Part shown: positions 43,738-55,100 of the stretch, one piece after another | Numbering within the stretch: the first letter of the stretch is position 1 | Layout of the letters: each line of letters starts with the position of its first letter | Assembly: GCA_010093485.1 (NCBI GenBank) | Contig: MU001492.1 | Coordinates: 1,783,122-1,847,121, forward strand | Direction: 5' to 3' | Origin: Karstenula rhodostoma CBS 690.94 | Lineage: Eukaryota; Ascomycota; Dothideomycetes; Pleosporales; Didymosphaeriaceae | Length of the DNA stretch: 64,000 nucleotides | The notes under the pieces: model-generated | The model's database searches: none | What the model was told of the DNA's origin: nothing | Seen by the model: only the letters and a program-made list of their open reading frames with translations | Translations under genes and position numbers: made by a program

Positions 43738-45219
43738 ATGGAGCGGCATCAGCGCATCGTTACTCAGGTGGCTTCCAAAGTCAAGGAGTATTTTACACGC
43801 AAAGAATCGTTCAGGATAAATCATGGATCAACCAACAGTACACGTCCCTCTCTCAAAAAACGTGTAGTGGACATCGGCGATTTACGAAATGTTATCAAGG
43901 TTGACACCGCATCACGGACGGCTCTTGTAGAGCCGAATGTGCCTATGGATCGCCTCGTAGAGGCCACTCTGCCTCACGGCCTCGTACCCCCTGTTGTCAT
44001 GGAATTCCCCGGAATTACTACGGGCGGCGGCTATGCAGGAACAGCAGGCGAAAGTAGCTCATTCCGACATGGGTTTTTCGACCGCACGATCAACTCTGTC
44101 GAGATGGTACTAGCGGACGGCAAAATCGTCAAAGCTTCGGAGCAAGAGAACGTGGATCTATTTCGAGGGGCCGCAGGTGCCGTGGGAACATTGGGTGTCG
44201 CAACCCTCATCGAGTTGCAGTTGATTCAAGCGAAGCGATTTGTGAAAACGACCTACCACCCCACCAGAAGCCTTGCGGAGGCGGTCCGCGACATTCGGAA
44301 GCAGACTGAAGTACCGGAAAACGACTACGTGGATGGTATACTCTTCTCAAAAGAGCACGGTGCAATTGTTACGGGCGAGATGACAGACGAGATACCCGCA
44401 GATCACAAACCTCAGACCTTCTCCAATCCATGGGACCCATGGTTCTACCTGCACGTTGAAGAGCGCACGAAGAACGCTTCGTCTCCTGTCGTAGAGTATA
44501 TCCCGCTAGCAGAGTACATGTTTCGGTACGATAGAGGCGGTTTCTGGGTGGGTCGCTCAGCGTTCAGCTACATGAGCTTTCCTTTCAACAAGTACACAAG
44601 ATGGTTCCTGGACGATTTCCTCCACACTCGGATGCTTTATCGCGCATTGCATGCCAGTGGCGAATCCAACAGCTACGTGGTTCAAGACATGGCACTGCCC
44701 TACCCGAATGCCGAAGAATTCATGAACTACACGGACGATAAATTTGGAATCTGGCCGCTATGGCTGTGCCCGTTGAAGCAGTCTCCACAGCCTACCATGC
44801 ATCCTCACACGAAAGGCGACTTGAAAGATGACCAGATGCTGAACATTGGACTCTGGGGCTTCGGACCAAGAGACCGCAAGAAGTTCCTTGAAAAGAATCG
44901 CGACTTAGAGAAGCGCCTGGGCGAGCTCGGAGGCATGAAATGGTTGTACGCCCACACGTACTACAGCGAGGCGGACTTCTGGAAACAGTTTGACCGCGAG
45001 TGGCACGAAGGACTACGGAAGAGGTACAATGCAACCACACTACCTGGCGTCCACGAGAAGGTTCACGTCGATATCGAAAAGCTGGATACTTTAGCCAAAC
45101 AAGATTGGGGTATGCGACTCCGATCAATTTGGCCGCTTGGGGGTTTCTGGGGATTATGGAAGTCGATACAGAGCGGAGACTACCATATATCGAGGAACTC
45201 TACCTGGAGGTGGCGGTAA
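43738..45219 (+). CDS. FAD-linked oxidoreductase, DWARF1/DHCR24-like
   Basis: Resembles delta-24 sterol reductases (DHCR24 in animals, DWARF1 in plants), which use FAD to reduce a side-chain double bond. Single exon, 493 residues from ATG 43738; the in-frame TTG at 43705 is not a start. The N-terminus ESFRINHGSTNSTRPS and the FAD PCMH domain (PNVPMDRLVEATLPHGLVPP, FPGITTGGGYAGTAGESSSF, FFDRTINSVEMVLADG, LFRGAAGAVGTLGVAT) are intact. Further conserved parts are YVDGILFS, WFYLHVEE, PLWLCPLK and YAHTYYSE. The N-terminal membrane anchor of the animal and plant proteins is absent. Yeasts normally lack this enzyme, so the substrate here is uncertain. It is divergent from VAO, suggesting co-expression. 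The C-terminal RNSTWRWR may differ if a last intron (GTAAGC at 45210) is used. Confidence 0.85.
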   Translation: MERHQRIVTQVASKVKEYFTRKESFRINHGSTNSTRPSLKKRVVDIGDLRNVIKVDTASRTALVEPNVPMDRLVEATLPHGLVPPVVMEFPGITTGGGYAGTAGESSSFRHGFFDRTINSVEMVLADGKIVKASEQENVDLFRGAAGAVGTLGVATLIELQLIQAKRFVKTTYHPTRSLAEAVRDIRKQTEVPENDYVDGILFSKEHGAIVTGEMTDEIPADHKPQTFSNPWDPWFYLHVEERTKNASSPVVEYIPLAEYMFRYDRGGFWVGRSAFSYMSFPFNKYTRWFLDDFLHTRMLYRALHASGESNSYVVQDMALPYPNAEEFMNYTDDKFGIWPLWLCPLKQSPQPTMHPHTKGDLKDDQMLNIGLWGFGPRDRKKFLEKNRDLEKRLGELGGMKWLYAHTYYSEADFWKQFDREWHEGLRKRYNATTLPGVHEKVHVDIEKLDTLAKQDWGMRLRSIWPLGGFWGLWKSIQSGDYHISRNSTWRWR

Positions 45220-46062
45220 GCTGTGTTGTATCTGCTTCGCATACAAAACACGCTTGTCCAAGCCATTTGTAACATAATGTACACATCTTTGTAATTTGTA
45301 CGGTCAGTCTTAGAAGTGCCAGCATGTGAGCATCAATTATTTGTCTAGTCTTTGCAGATCTCAGCGCAATCATGTTCTCCACCCTATATATGCATGATAA
45401 TGGAGTTGGTTCGCAAATTCCTGAAGATGTCGTGGTTTGGTGGTTGTTCAGCCGCGAATACGCGCTTACGACAGCTCGCAGTTACACGAAACGCATCACT
45501 TCCCCAATTTGCCATTTTCGCCCCGTCTGAACTTTGTCATCATCGCTTGATCAGAATACACGAATCATATACGTGCACGGCCGTAGCCAATATTGCCACA
45601 CGTGATGTTTCAGCTCAAGTCGCTCATTAGGAAGTTAAGTGACGTGAACCAGTCGTGCGACGCTCATGTTCGCCTTCCATGCGCACATAACCGGTGAACT
45701 TTATCTAGGGGTTAGGTCGATATAGAAGAGGCTGGTGCGCCCTCAACATCGTCAGCATACGATTCCAGCCGTGGAATGTAGAGCATATGCTCGAGATTGG
45801 GCTGCAGGTGGACGATAGGTTCCTTCACAATAACCGCTTTGAGTCAAGCGTATATCAGATGGTCCTCAGGTATGCCTTGGACGGTGCTTTTAGTATGCAC
45901 TCGATCCAGACATATGGAGAAGAGAACGATGGAATGGAGCAACGTGTGTCTTGACCACCTCGCTCTCTTGCAGTATAAATGTGCTGGCTGCGCTTGCTCT
46001 GACAGTCCACCATCAACTCAACACATCAAGACTCCTCTCACAATCCTCAATATATCGTCAGA
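45220..46062. other. Intergenic, promoter of small secreted protein
   Basis: 843 bp with no convincing gene. Its right end carries the TATA box of the small secreted protein. Confidence 0.5.
45974..45980 (+). promoter_or_regulatory. TATA box of small secreted protein gene
   Basis: tataaat lies 89 bp upstream of the ATG at 46063, followed by a CA-rich leader (caccatcaactcaacacatc). This is a typical arrangement for an inducible fungal secreted protein. Confidence 0.6.
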
Positions 46063-46539
46063 ATGCTTCTCTCCAGGCCCGTCCTCGCCCTCGCCGGCCT
46101 CCTCTCCTCCACTGCCCTTGCAGCACCCCAGTACCTGGAGACCGTTTACCTAGTCAACTGCGGCAATTCTTTCTCTGAAATGGACTACTATGCCGAAGGC
46201 CACAGCAGCTTCGACGGCTCCTGGCCCAACGATCAGTGCAGGATGTCCGGCAGCGGTGAGACCTCTATTCCGTGTCCATCCTGGCCATGTTATCTGACAA
46301 CAACTTTCACAGGTACAACTTGGTGGGAAGGTGTGGCGCGCAGCTGCAATTTTGGCTCCACGACTTTCACGTCGCACATTGATTCGGATGCATCCAGCAA
46401 GCCGGCTCACTCGATCGTTGGATGGGGCAAGAACAAATACCACGAGTATTCATGCAGGAAGGAGGATAACTACCGCTTGTTGTACACGAAGAATGGAGCC
46501 GAGTGCAGAAGTATTTACTACTGCACCTGGCAAGTCTAA
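46063..46539 (+). CDS. Small cysteine-rich secreted protein
   Basis: Signal peptide (MLLSRPVLALAGLLSSTALA) and a small secreted domain. I propose exons 46063-46255 and 46313-46539 (139 residues). The intron (GTGAGA, branch point TCTGAC, acceptor TTTCACAG) is 57 bp, a multiple of three with no stop, so reading straight through also gives a continuous protein of 158 residues. The spliced mature form has six Cys (LVNC, DQC, RSCNF, YSCRK, AECRS, YYC), which could make three disulfides; the retained form adds CPSWPC, giving eight. Motifs such as GTTWWEGV and HSIVGWGKNKYHEYSC look globular. No family is recognised. Size, cysteines and TATA promoter are like effector-type or antimicrobial fungal proteins, but that is inference. 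Confidence 0.75.
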   Translation: MLLSRPVLALAGLLSSTALAAPQYLETVYLVNCGNSFSEMDYYAEGHSSFDGSWPNDQCRMSGSGETSIPCPSWPCYLTTTFTGTTWWEGVARSCNFGSTTFTSHIDSDASSKPAHSIVGWGKNKYHEYSCRKEDNYRLLYTKNGAECRSIYYCTWQV

Positions 46540-46982
46540 GTAAGATAATGTGTGGATAGGGTGTATTTGTGACAATAGGGGGGCGGTGAACGGTATATGA
46601 AAAGGTTTGTGGTGTTGTGAACGGTTTGGCTACGCTCTTTGGGAAACGAGGTGTTCGGTGAAGGTTGTTTTATACCAACTATATTCGCTCTTTGAAGAAA
46701 TTATCACGACCTACATCCAGAGAAGGCGCGTTGCTTTTTTGTTCCTACGAAGGGGACAGCGTGTTAACGGGGCTCACTTGAGATACTGCTGGGCCATGAA
46801 CTGTTGTGAATTTGTTCGTTTGATATCTACAGCTACCGTAAATCTTTTGAGCCGATGAATATATCACAATATAGTCTATGTATATGTGAACTCTGCCTGT
46901 CATGTCCGCGACACGCTGTATAGTTCACGACCTTCAGGCTCCTTGTAATTTGATGCCATGAAACTCTAACCGACTACGCAGT
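46540..46982. other. Convergent intergenic region
   Basis: 443 bp between two convergent stops. AT-rich, with no gene or repeat seen. Confidence 0.5.
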
Positions 46983-47375
46983 CTAGCTCTTCAACAACGC
47001 GAGGAGGCTGAAGCCTGGAGTAACAGCGCGCGAGTTGGGGTTGGTTTGGAGAAGCTCGATGAGCTTGCGGTGCTTCTCCTTGTTCGCGGTGCCGTTGGGA
47101 AACTCCAGGTTCGCATTCCAGAAGCCGCAAGCCTTGGCTACAACGTCGTCTTCGGCGTTGTAGCCCTTGCGAATCTGCTTGTTGCGCGAGACCGTGGTAG
47201 GAGCCTCGATTACAGGTGCAGAAGAGACCCCATCGAATTCGACAGGCCAGGACGGGGAGAACTTAGTGCCCCAGTCTTTGCCATGGCCGATGCCGATGAG
47301 ATTCTCGCGCCAACCCTCATACGGGCTCTCACCGGCTAGCTGCTGGTTGATGGGGACGTAGTCCACGTTGCTCAT
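46983..47375 (-). CDS. Small uncharacterised protein, 130 residues
   Basis: Single exon with a real ATG at 47375. The sequence looks like a genuine soluble protein: DYVPINQQLAGESPYEGWRE, GKDWGTKFSPSWPVEFDG, VVAKACGFWNANLEFPNG, EKHRKLIELLQ, ending AVTPGFSLLALLKS. No signal peptide, membrane span or known motif; one cysteine. It is isolated between two AT-rich intergenic stretches. I do not recognise it. Codon use and lack of low complexity argue for a gene rather than chance. Confidence 0.6.
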   Translation of the reverse strand: MSNVDYVPINQQLAGESPYEGWRENLIGIGHGKDWGTKFSPSWPVEFDGVSSAPVIEAPTTVSRNKQIRKGYNAEDDVVAKACGFWNANLEFPNGTANKEKHRKLIELLQTNPNSRAVTPGFSLLALLKS

Positions 47376-48906
47376 CTTGAAAGTTTTTTGACGGTAGAAG
47401 ATGTAAAAACTTTTGAACGAGCTGTGGTTTGCCTTTGGGTATGGTTATCGCACTTGTATTGGGAACTCTGTAGCAAGGGGACATTTGGTCAATATATAGC
47501 AATGGGGCCTGGAAACATGTGTGAAAGGTGAAGGAATAAGAAGTGAAAAGTATCGACATGGTAGAGTTTGATGAAAGCTGCCACAGCGTCACGCCCATGA
47601 TATATTAACTTCTGAGGCCGCAAGTGCAGTGAAATGAGTTCGCATTGTAAAGTGCAAGATTTCTATAGTCAAGTCAGTCAGAGAGAGTACATGCAGGCAA
47701 GTCAGGGCTTTGGCATGGTGCGGGAAAGACGATCTGATCGCTTCTTATTCTTGGGGAAACTCTCTACGTAAGATAAGGACGCCTTTAAGAAACACACATA
47801 TCCACAAACCGCAAAGAGTAGATATTCCACTCATGTTATGCATAATAAAGAGTTGGTAGAGCCAAACGCTCGCTCTGTATCAGTTTTTGTGCATTGAAAT
47901 GTACATGTCTGCGGTGCAAGTGAACGAACACAGAACGTGTTTATTAACGCATACATATGGTGTACTTATGACCAGAGTCTCAGAGGCGCTCTTCCATTGG
48001 GATCCCAAGAGTCCGAACAAGTGTAAGGCAGCAACATAGCCTATCAACGAAAGTCAATCGGTTGTCTGTCTATTGCACAAGCCCTTCCGCTTGTTCCGTT
48101 GATATACTAGGGCAATCATCTCCAGGTTTAGATCCATACCCAATTACCGAAACAATCACAATAGAAAATGCTCGGGTAAGCTCGAGATCATACAGTCAAG
48201 TGTGGCCGCTTATCTGCTTGCCTTAGTAATGTTCCAATCCTCCAGAGTTGTGCCATCTGTCAAATCGCCTCACATACCTCTTAATCTAGTAGCGCAAGTC
48301 AAAATGTGCGCTGTCGGCGGCGATACGAAGAATGCAGGGTCGAATGCCAAAAAGACTCTCGAGCATTGTAATCATACTGTGCCAAAATCTGACAGCAATG
48401 CCTACAATGACGCCTTTCTCGGTCTGAGAAATCGAGGCCCCAACATCGAATCTCCAGACCCATTTCCCTCTAGCCACAGCAGGACAGTACTCGTTACAAC
48501 ACCCCAAAACCTCGCAAAAAACTATCGTGAAGTCAACACATCCCATCAAAACCGGCACTCCGTGGCTACGACTTCCTCATCGGGAAGCGCACGCGCTGCT
48601 CCGAAGAAACCGCGACCCCACACCGCGTCTGTAACCCCCCAGCACTGGTGGCATGACCCCACTCGTCTCCAAACACATCGTTCCCGCTGCCGGTCTGACC
48701 CATTGGGAAAGTAACGGGCATCCGTCCGGCCGCAGCGTGATTCGATGGCGTTTCCTATCCTATTAACTGCGCCTGCGCGCAGGTCTCGCGTCCTCATTTC
48801 CTCTTTCACTTGCAGTTCTGCGCAACACCTACAGTCTTTGCGGATATCCTTTGGGAACGATCACATCACACAGAAGTATAGCTAGGCGCAAGCGCAGGTC
48901 GCCACA
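47376..48906. other. 1.5-kb intergenic region before the DAK gene
   Basis: AT-rich on the left and mixed on the right. A 160-codon plus-strand frame (48229-48714) shows no motif or good start and overlaps two minus-strand frames, so I do not call it. It should include the DAK promoter. Confidence 0.45.
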
Positions 48907-50900
48907 ATGTCGGGTGAGTGTAACCCCTCACACCACCACACGATGCACTGTGGTCGTTGTAAACTTTGAATTGACTGACTGACTGGTGCACAGCAAGACA
49001 CTTCATTAACGACCCGACGCACCTCGTCAACACGGCCCTCCTTGCTCTCAGCCACACCAACCCCTCCGTAACCGTCGACCTCGCCAACAAAATCGCCTAC
49101 CACGCCCCCTCCACACCCCAGGTCTCCATCGTCAGCGGCGGCGGCTCTGGTCACGAGCCGTCCTTCTCCTCGTTCGTCGGCGCCGGACTTCTCTCCGGCG
49201 CGGTCGCTGGCACTATCTTCGCGTCGCCAAGCGCGGAACAGGTCCGGAGATGCATCTTGCACCGCGTGGACAAGCGTAAGGGCGTGCTGGTGGTGGTGAT
49301 GAATTATACGGGGGATGTGCTGAATTTTGGGATGGCGGTGGAGAAGGCGCGGAGTCGCGGCGTGGAGGTTGACATGGTGGTTGTAGGGGACGATGTGGGC
49401 GTGGGACGAAAGAGGGGTGGAAAGGTTGGCAGGAGAGGGATTGCGGGGACATGTCTTGTCCAGAAAATAGCTGGGGCGTTGGCCGCGAAGGGGTAAGTGC
49501 ACATGTGGCGTGGGCGCAGAGTGGACTTCTTTTACTGACATTGAGTGCAGCGCGAGTTTAAAAGATGTGTCGCGGATAGCGCAGTTGACGGCCGATAACA
49601 TCGTCTCGATTGGTTCGTCTTTGTCGCACGTCCACGTCCCCGGGCGCAAGACGGATGGCGGCGAAGATGAGCTGAAAGAGTCGGAAACCGAGATCGGAAT
49701 GGGCATTCACAACGAGCCTGGGTCCGAGCGGAGGACCACTGATCTGCCAGAACTCGTGAAGACCATGTTGTCGTATTGTCTAGACAAGTCAGACAAGGAC
49801 CGAAACTTCTTGGATATCACTGAGAAGGATGAGGTGGTCCTGTTAGTCAACAACCTGGGTGGTGTGAGCGTGCTAGAATTAGGGGGTATTACCAACGAAG
49901 TTGTGGAGCAGCTGGCGGGTGTCTGGAGGATCAAACCCGTTCGGATATTATCCGGAACGTATATGACCAGCTTGAATGGCTTGGGATTCAGCATTAGTCT
50001 GCTCAAAGTCACGGACATTGGATTGGGCGGTGAAACCTCGATGGTCAAATTGCTAGATGCGCCAGCGGAGGCTACTGGTTGGGCTGCTGCGGTTACCGGC
50101 GACGCATGGGCGAAGGGCGCAGATCTAGCGAAGGCAAGACGAGGCTCCGACGAGGAGAAAGTGGAACCAAGTAATCTACGACGTAAGTACGTTTTCATAC
50201 AACACTGAAGACAAACTAACTTCGTGTCAGTGGACGATAGCTTTGCAAAATCGGCGTTGACCACTGCCTTGCAGAGGCTCATCGCGGCAGAACCCGACGT
50301 TACGAATTACGATACTATTGTCGGGGACGGAGATTGCGGCATAGGATTGAAGAGAGGCGCCGAGGGTACGTCACTCTATGCTCCCTCATGTTTCGTCACT
50401 GACTGGAAGCAGCCATTTTGCAAATGTTGGAACAGGCGAAGCAGACTGAAGATCCTCTAATTTTCTTGCAGAACGTTATTCAGGTCGTTGAATTGGCCAT
50501 GGACGGAACTTCCGGTGCCATTTATGCCATCTTCTTAAACGCGCTTGCCCATGGTCTACGACAAAATTCGCCCTCGTCGCCAGCGCCTATCACGCCTCAG
50601 ATCTGGGCGAAAGCGCTCGAATACTCCCTGCAGGCATTAGGCAAATACACGCCTGCTAAACCAGGAGACCGAACATTGATAGACGCGCTCTATCCATTCG
50701 TGGACATACTCTCTAAAACAGGAAACGTAGATTCGGCTGCCAAAGCGGCGGCCCAGGGAGCGCAGGGTACGAAAGGAATGAAAGCCAGTCTTGGACGAAC
50801 GGTGTACGTCGGCGGCGAGGGCTGGGAGAACGTGCCAGATCCCGGTGCGCACGGTCTTGCGGAGCTTTTACTGGGCCTCAATGAGGGGTTGAAGAAGTGA
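48907..50900 (+). CDS. DAK1: Dihydroxyacetone kinase
   Basis: ATP-dependent kinase that phosphorylates dihydroxyacetone in the cytosol, detoxifying it and feeding glycerol or methanol-type carbon into glycolysis. Five exons: 48907-48913, 48994-49492, 49551-50182, 50231-50365 and 50413-50900 (586 residues). Exon 1 encodes only MS plus one base. Introns are 80, 58, 48 and 47 bp. Joins give MS/ARHFINDPTHLVN, AAKG/ASLKDVSRIAQ, SNLR/LDDSFAKSA and RGAEG/AILQMLEQ. DakK domain: VSGGGSGHEPSFSSFVGAG and SIGSSLSHVHVPGR, with the His that binds substrate covalently. DakL (ATP) domain: YDTIVGDGDCGIGLKRGAE with the Mg-binding Asp pair, MDGTSGAIYAIFLNAL and GDRTLIDALYPF. All motifs intact. Confidence 0.95.
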
Positions 50901-51028
50901 AGAACCGTATGATGCATTGCCCACGGTGTGGCTGCCTTGTATTTTTAGGACCAAACTCCTTTTTGTCGTAATGGAAATTCCTCGATTCAATCCCTTTCAC
51001 AGTGCCCCAAGCGACCTCCACTGGTATC

Positions 51029-51487
51029 TTAACTGAGCAAAACGAGGATGACCGAGTCGCCGCGGAGGAACATCTTGCTAATGAATCTGTCCTTGTTGAC
51101 CTTGCGACCGAGCTGTCCATTTGCCAACCGGGGTGTCTCTGTCCACATCTCTTTTGCGTTCTCCAGTACCATGTTGCAGTGACGGTCGAAAGCCTTTACG
51201 CGCGCGAGCAGCTTGCGGTTGTTGCGGCAGGAAATGAGGACTTGGGTGCGGGTGCGGACAGCGGTCTGCAAGATGGAGAGAGGGCCGGTGGTGAGCTCGT
51301 GTTCCTCGACTTGGGCGACTTCATACTCGCTGCGAGCAAGGTTAGCGCAAACTGAACGAGCAGGGAGCTGGATGCGATACGTACGTCAACTCGGCGCGCG
51401 GCTTGGAGATAAGCTCTCTGCACAGTGTTAGTTTTGATCGTACCCCGGGGCATACTAGATCGCATACTGGAGCTTTGCGTCCACCAT
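51029..51487 (-). CDS. SMD2: Small nuclear ribonucleoprotein Sm D2
   Basis: Core Sm-ring protein of the spliceosomal U1, U2, U4 and U5 snRNPs. Exons on the minus strand are 51468-51487, 51385-51417 and 51029-51329 (117 residues), with introns of 50 and 55 bp. Exon 1 is only 20 bases (MVDAKL plus two bases). The joins give [30 protein letters not shown], as in other fungal Sm D2 proteins. Sm1 motif: [20 protein letters not shown] and [15 protein letters not shown]. Sm2 motif: [14 protein letters not shown]. Near-invariant across eukaryotes, so identification is firm. Convergent with DAK (128 bp apart) and divergent from the AMS2-like gene. Confidence 0.95.
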
Positions 51488-52179
51488 TTTGCGTATGTCA
51501 ATGTACTTGGGATGAGGGGTCGAGTTGCGGCTGCGGCGTCGATGTTTTTGATCCTGCTGCACGTGTCGCAGTGCTGCCTAGGGCGATTGCGTGCGGGAAA
51601 GGTGCCGGAGAGGAAAGCTGTTCGAGTAAAAGCGAGGCACGGGCCAGGGAGAACTGACTCTTTGAGTGATTTGAGCGCGCGACACCACAGCAACGGCAAT
51701 GAAATGAGGGCAAGTATATCAGCAAGTGGACGGAGGTTTGCGCAAGTGGGAACATTTGGGGCGGGTGTCTTGGCGCGAGCATCCGTCGAGCCAATCAACG
51801 CGTTCAAAACTAGAGGACGAGCTCCCCATCTCGAAAGCGTCCAAGCTCACCACCATTGCACCTCACATCGCGCGCTCAGTCGCTTGTACGACGCGCTTTT
51901 CCTCGCCCCTCACGCATACTGGGTCGTTGGGACCTGGAACCAGCTGGACGGCAGCCCTATTTCCGAGTTCAGTCTCTATCTGACGTTCGCGTTCGCCATT
52001 TTCTCACCCGTGTGTTTCAACAACGCGTCTTCGCGACCCATGGCAGTGCTTGCCAGCCACGCCACTCGCGATTCACACCAACACTGACCACCTCCCTCGA
52101 CGTCCCGACGTCCCCACCACTACGACTCCTCTTCGCTCACCACCCCTGCTTTGGACCGCCATTCGTCGCGTCGGCAGCC
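51488..52179. other. Divergent promoter of SMD2 and the AMS2-like gene
   Basis: 692 bp between divergent starts. Several overlapping frames without motifs. No repeats stand out. Confidence 0.5.
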
Positions 52180-55100
52180 ATGTCGACACCGTCTCCAGAT
52201 GTTGAGGGTGCTGCCGCTCAACATGGTGCCACCGACACCGATACGGAAGGCACGACCGACATCCCGCGACGGCTGATGCGAGGCAAGCACCACTGACCAG
52301 GCAACAGCGAGGGAGCTGTCTAACTGACCTTCCTGCAGTCAAGGTACTCTACACATTCGACGACCAGAACAAATCAAACTGCCTCGCCCGCTTGCCCACC
52401 GCGCTGAGCATCCCGACTGTTTCCCTAGATGAAACGACTCAAATCGGCGTCATCGAGCTCAAGACATGCATTCAGGCCATCGTGTCAGCTAGGTAGGTCA
52501 CGCAGATTGAATATGTACAGCTGAACAGAGGCTCACACCACGCCTTCAGTCCAGAACTCGTCGCCAGGCTCGGCCATGATTTCACCGTTTACGCCTATGA
52601 CTTTTCCGAATACGAAACGCCCCTGGTTGGGCAAGGCATGTTATCATGGATCCTTGCCTCTGCCTCAACGACGCCCAATGCCCCCGCCGAGGAATCAAAG
52701 ACCATGGTTACCGGTCGCGTTTGCAACAACATCCTGGGCCTCTTTTCAAATGGTGTGAAGGAGACGCTGGAGGTCAAGCTCAAGCTCGTCCCTGTTCCGA
52801 CCTGCATGCAAAGCGAGTACGTGGAAAACATGGAACGGTATCACAGCTTGAGCAAGATTATGCCCGAAGGAATGGACTACAAGGAGTGGGCCGAGTTTCT
52901 CAAGGCGAACCCGGCCATCGGCCAACTGGCCCAGCCCACGCCAACGAACGCCCAATCAGTGGCCAGCAACATGACCATGAACGCGATCGAATCTTTCAAT
53001 GAGTTGATGAGGAACAATTCATTCCTAGGCCATCATCGTTCGTCTTTCGGCGCTCACGACACCCGAGCGTCCAGTCCCGCCATGAGCACGGTTTCTGCGT
53101 ACCCATACCATACCTACCCAGAATATCGACCCGCTTCTCAAGCGTCTTTCCACAGCGAGTCCGCCGCACATTCGCCGTACTGGCCGTCCGCTACCGAATC
53201 CAATCCAGAACAGGCAGAAGAGGGTCCACCTAAGAAGAGGGCTCGAGTGACGAAAGCGAAGAGACCAAAGAAGACAGCCCTAGGCCCCAACGTCGAATCA
53301 CTGCGGGTTACTGCTAGTACTGCAGCATCTGTACGCCTCCACCGCCCAGTGCCTTTGAATGCTAGCACTGCCGTGTCCGCCGAGCAAGTTCCGCGTGCGC
53401 CCACACCGCGTCCACGCCACACTGGTTCCCTATCGATCGGATCCCGTGTTCCAGCTCCAAGCCTACTACGGAACGCCTCGATGGAAGAGACTCGTTCCTA
53501 TGTGTCTCCTTACGATAGCGGAATCTTCTCGGACAACGCGATAGAGTCTGCTGATGAGGATAAAGGTGATAGTCCGTCAGACACTCCCCCAAACATACCG
53601 TCTTCGCCCCCCATGCTTCCTGAACGCACCGCTTCACCCGCTCCCTCCAGTCCGGAGCTGCCTATGCTGCCTCCTCCAAACGATTCTGGTTTCGCAAGTG
53701 ACATGACAAGTGCTCACAACGAAGGAAGAAAAGTGTACGAAAATGGTACAGCCGCTGCGGTCCCGGAGGTGCGGACACGGAAGAAGAGAGATTGTTCAAA
53801 ACGTCCTTGGTCCGAGATTCACCCAGGACCCAGCAACCTTCTTCCGACTTCTGAAACTCGGCCTGGACGACCAGGACTTAGCAAAAAGGATCCCGAATTG
53901 ATGCCGATAGACCCCACCCTACTAAACCATTTCTTGAATCATTACGGAACGAGCGATGGCATATCACAGAGCATCGAAGTGCCACAAGTCAACCCAGACA
54001 TGCCTCCTGGCGAGACTGGCCAGTCTAAGGATTCCCAGATAGGTCCATCACCGCCAGCAGATACAACTACGACAATATCCTCGATTCGACAACCTGAACT
54101 TCGTATCGGGACTCCGAGTCTTCCTCAACCTCCTCACAAGGCACATCGAGGGTTGGCAAGGTCGCAGACATGGGCTGGTGAGCCTACGTCCGATGCTGCC
54201 GGTCCTGATGAGGCAAGGCCAAAACTACCCCGAAGCGGCTCTGGTGCAAGACGACAGACGAAACGACAAACGGAAACTATCAAAGAAAAGTTGGAGCAAG
54301 CTCTCACCAAAGGCCAATTGCCCACTTTCTGCAACAATTGTGGCCAAATCGAGACTTCGGCTTGGAGGCGAGCTTATACGTGCATTGTGAAAGGGACCCC
54401 TCACAACATTGAATTGTCTTCGAAAGGCCACGCCATCGTAGCATACGAAATCCTGAACCCAGCTGACAATGAAGGAGCACCCCATTACCGTATATTTAAG
54501 AATGACTTGGACCCCGACGGGTCAGAGGTAGATCTCTTTACGACTCTTACCCTCTGCAACCCTTGCGGATTGTGGTTATCGAAGAAGAACACGATGCGAC
54601 CACAGGAAGTGTGGGGGAAGACCCGGGCACAACTATGTGCAGCCAGGACAAAGAAGTTCAAAAAACTTAAGAAGACCAAGGCCGACACCGACCTTTTCAC
54701 TTCCGACGCAGTCATGCCGGAGTCCGATTCTGGCATGTTCGATTCACATATGGAGGCAGAAGCACTCCCTGCACTGGACGGCACCACTGACACCCAGGTG
54801 CGACCCGTCCTGCAAGCGCGGTCTGAGAGTGCGCGGGCCTGTGAAGGACCTAGGCTTGACGAGCCTACAGCGCGGGCTGCTCTTGAGCGAGCGTTCCAGT
54901 CTAGCCCAGTTGGCTTACGCAGTGGGAGCAAGGACACCCCTATCGATTTGGACGGTGATCTAACGCCCAGACCTACACGGCGACTACTCTTTCCATCTCC
55001 TCGTAGACTTGGCGAGGTGAAGTCGCTTGCCGATAACAACTCGTCCCCACGATCGAATTCATCGAAGACACCGAAACTCTCCATGCATCACCAGGACGTC

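Noticed and set aside
48229..48714. Plus-strand frame of about 160 codons before DAK1
   Set aside because: No conserved features, weak start, and overlapping frames on the other strand. Left as intergenic.
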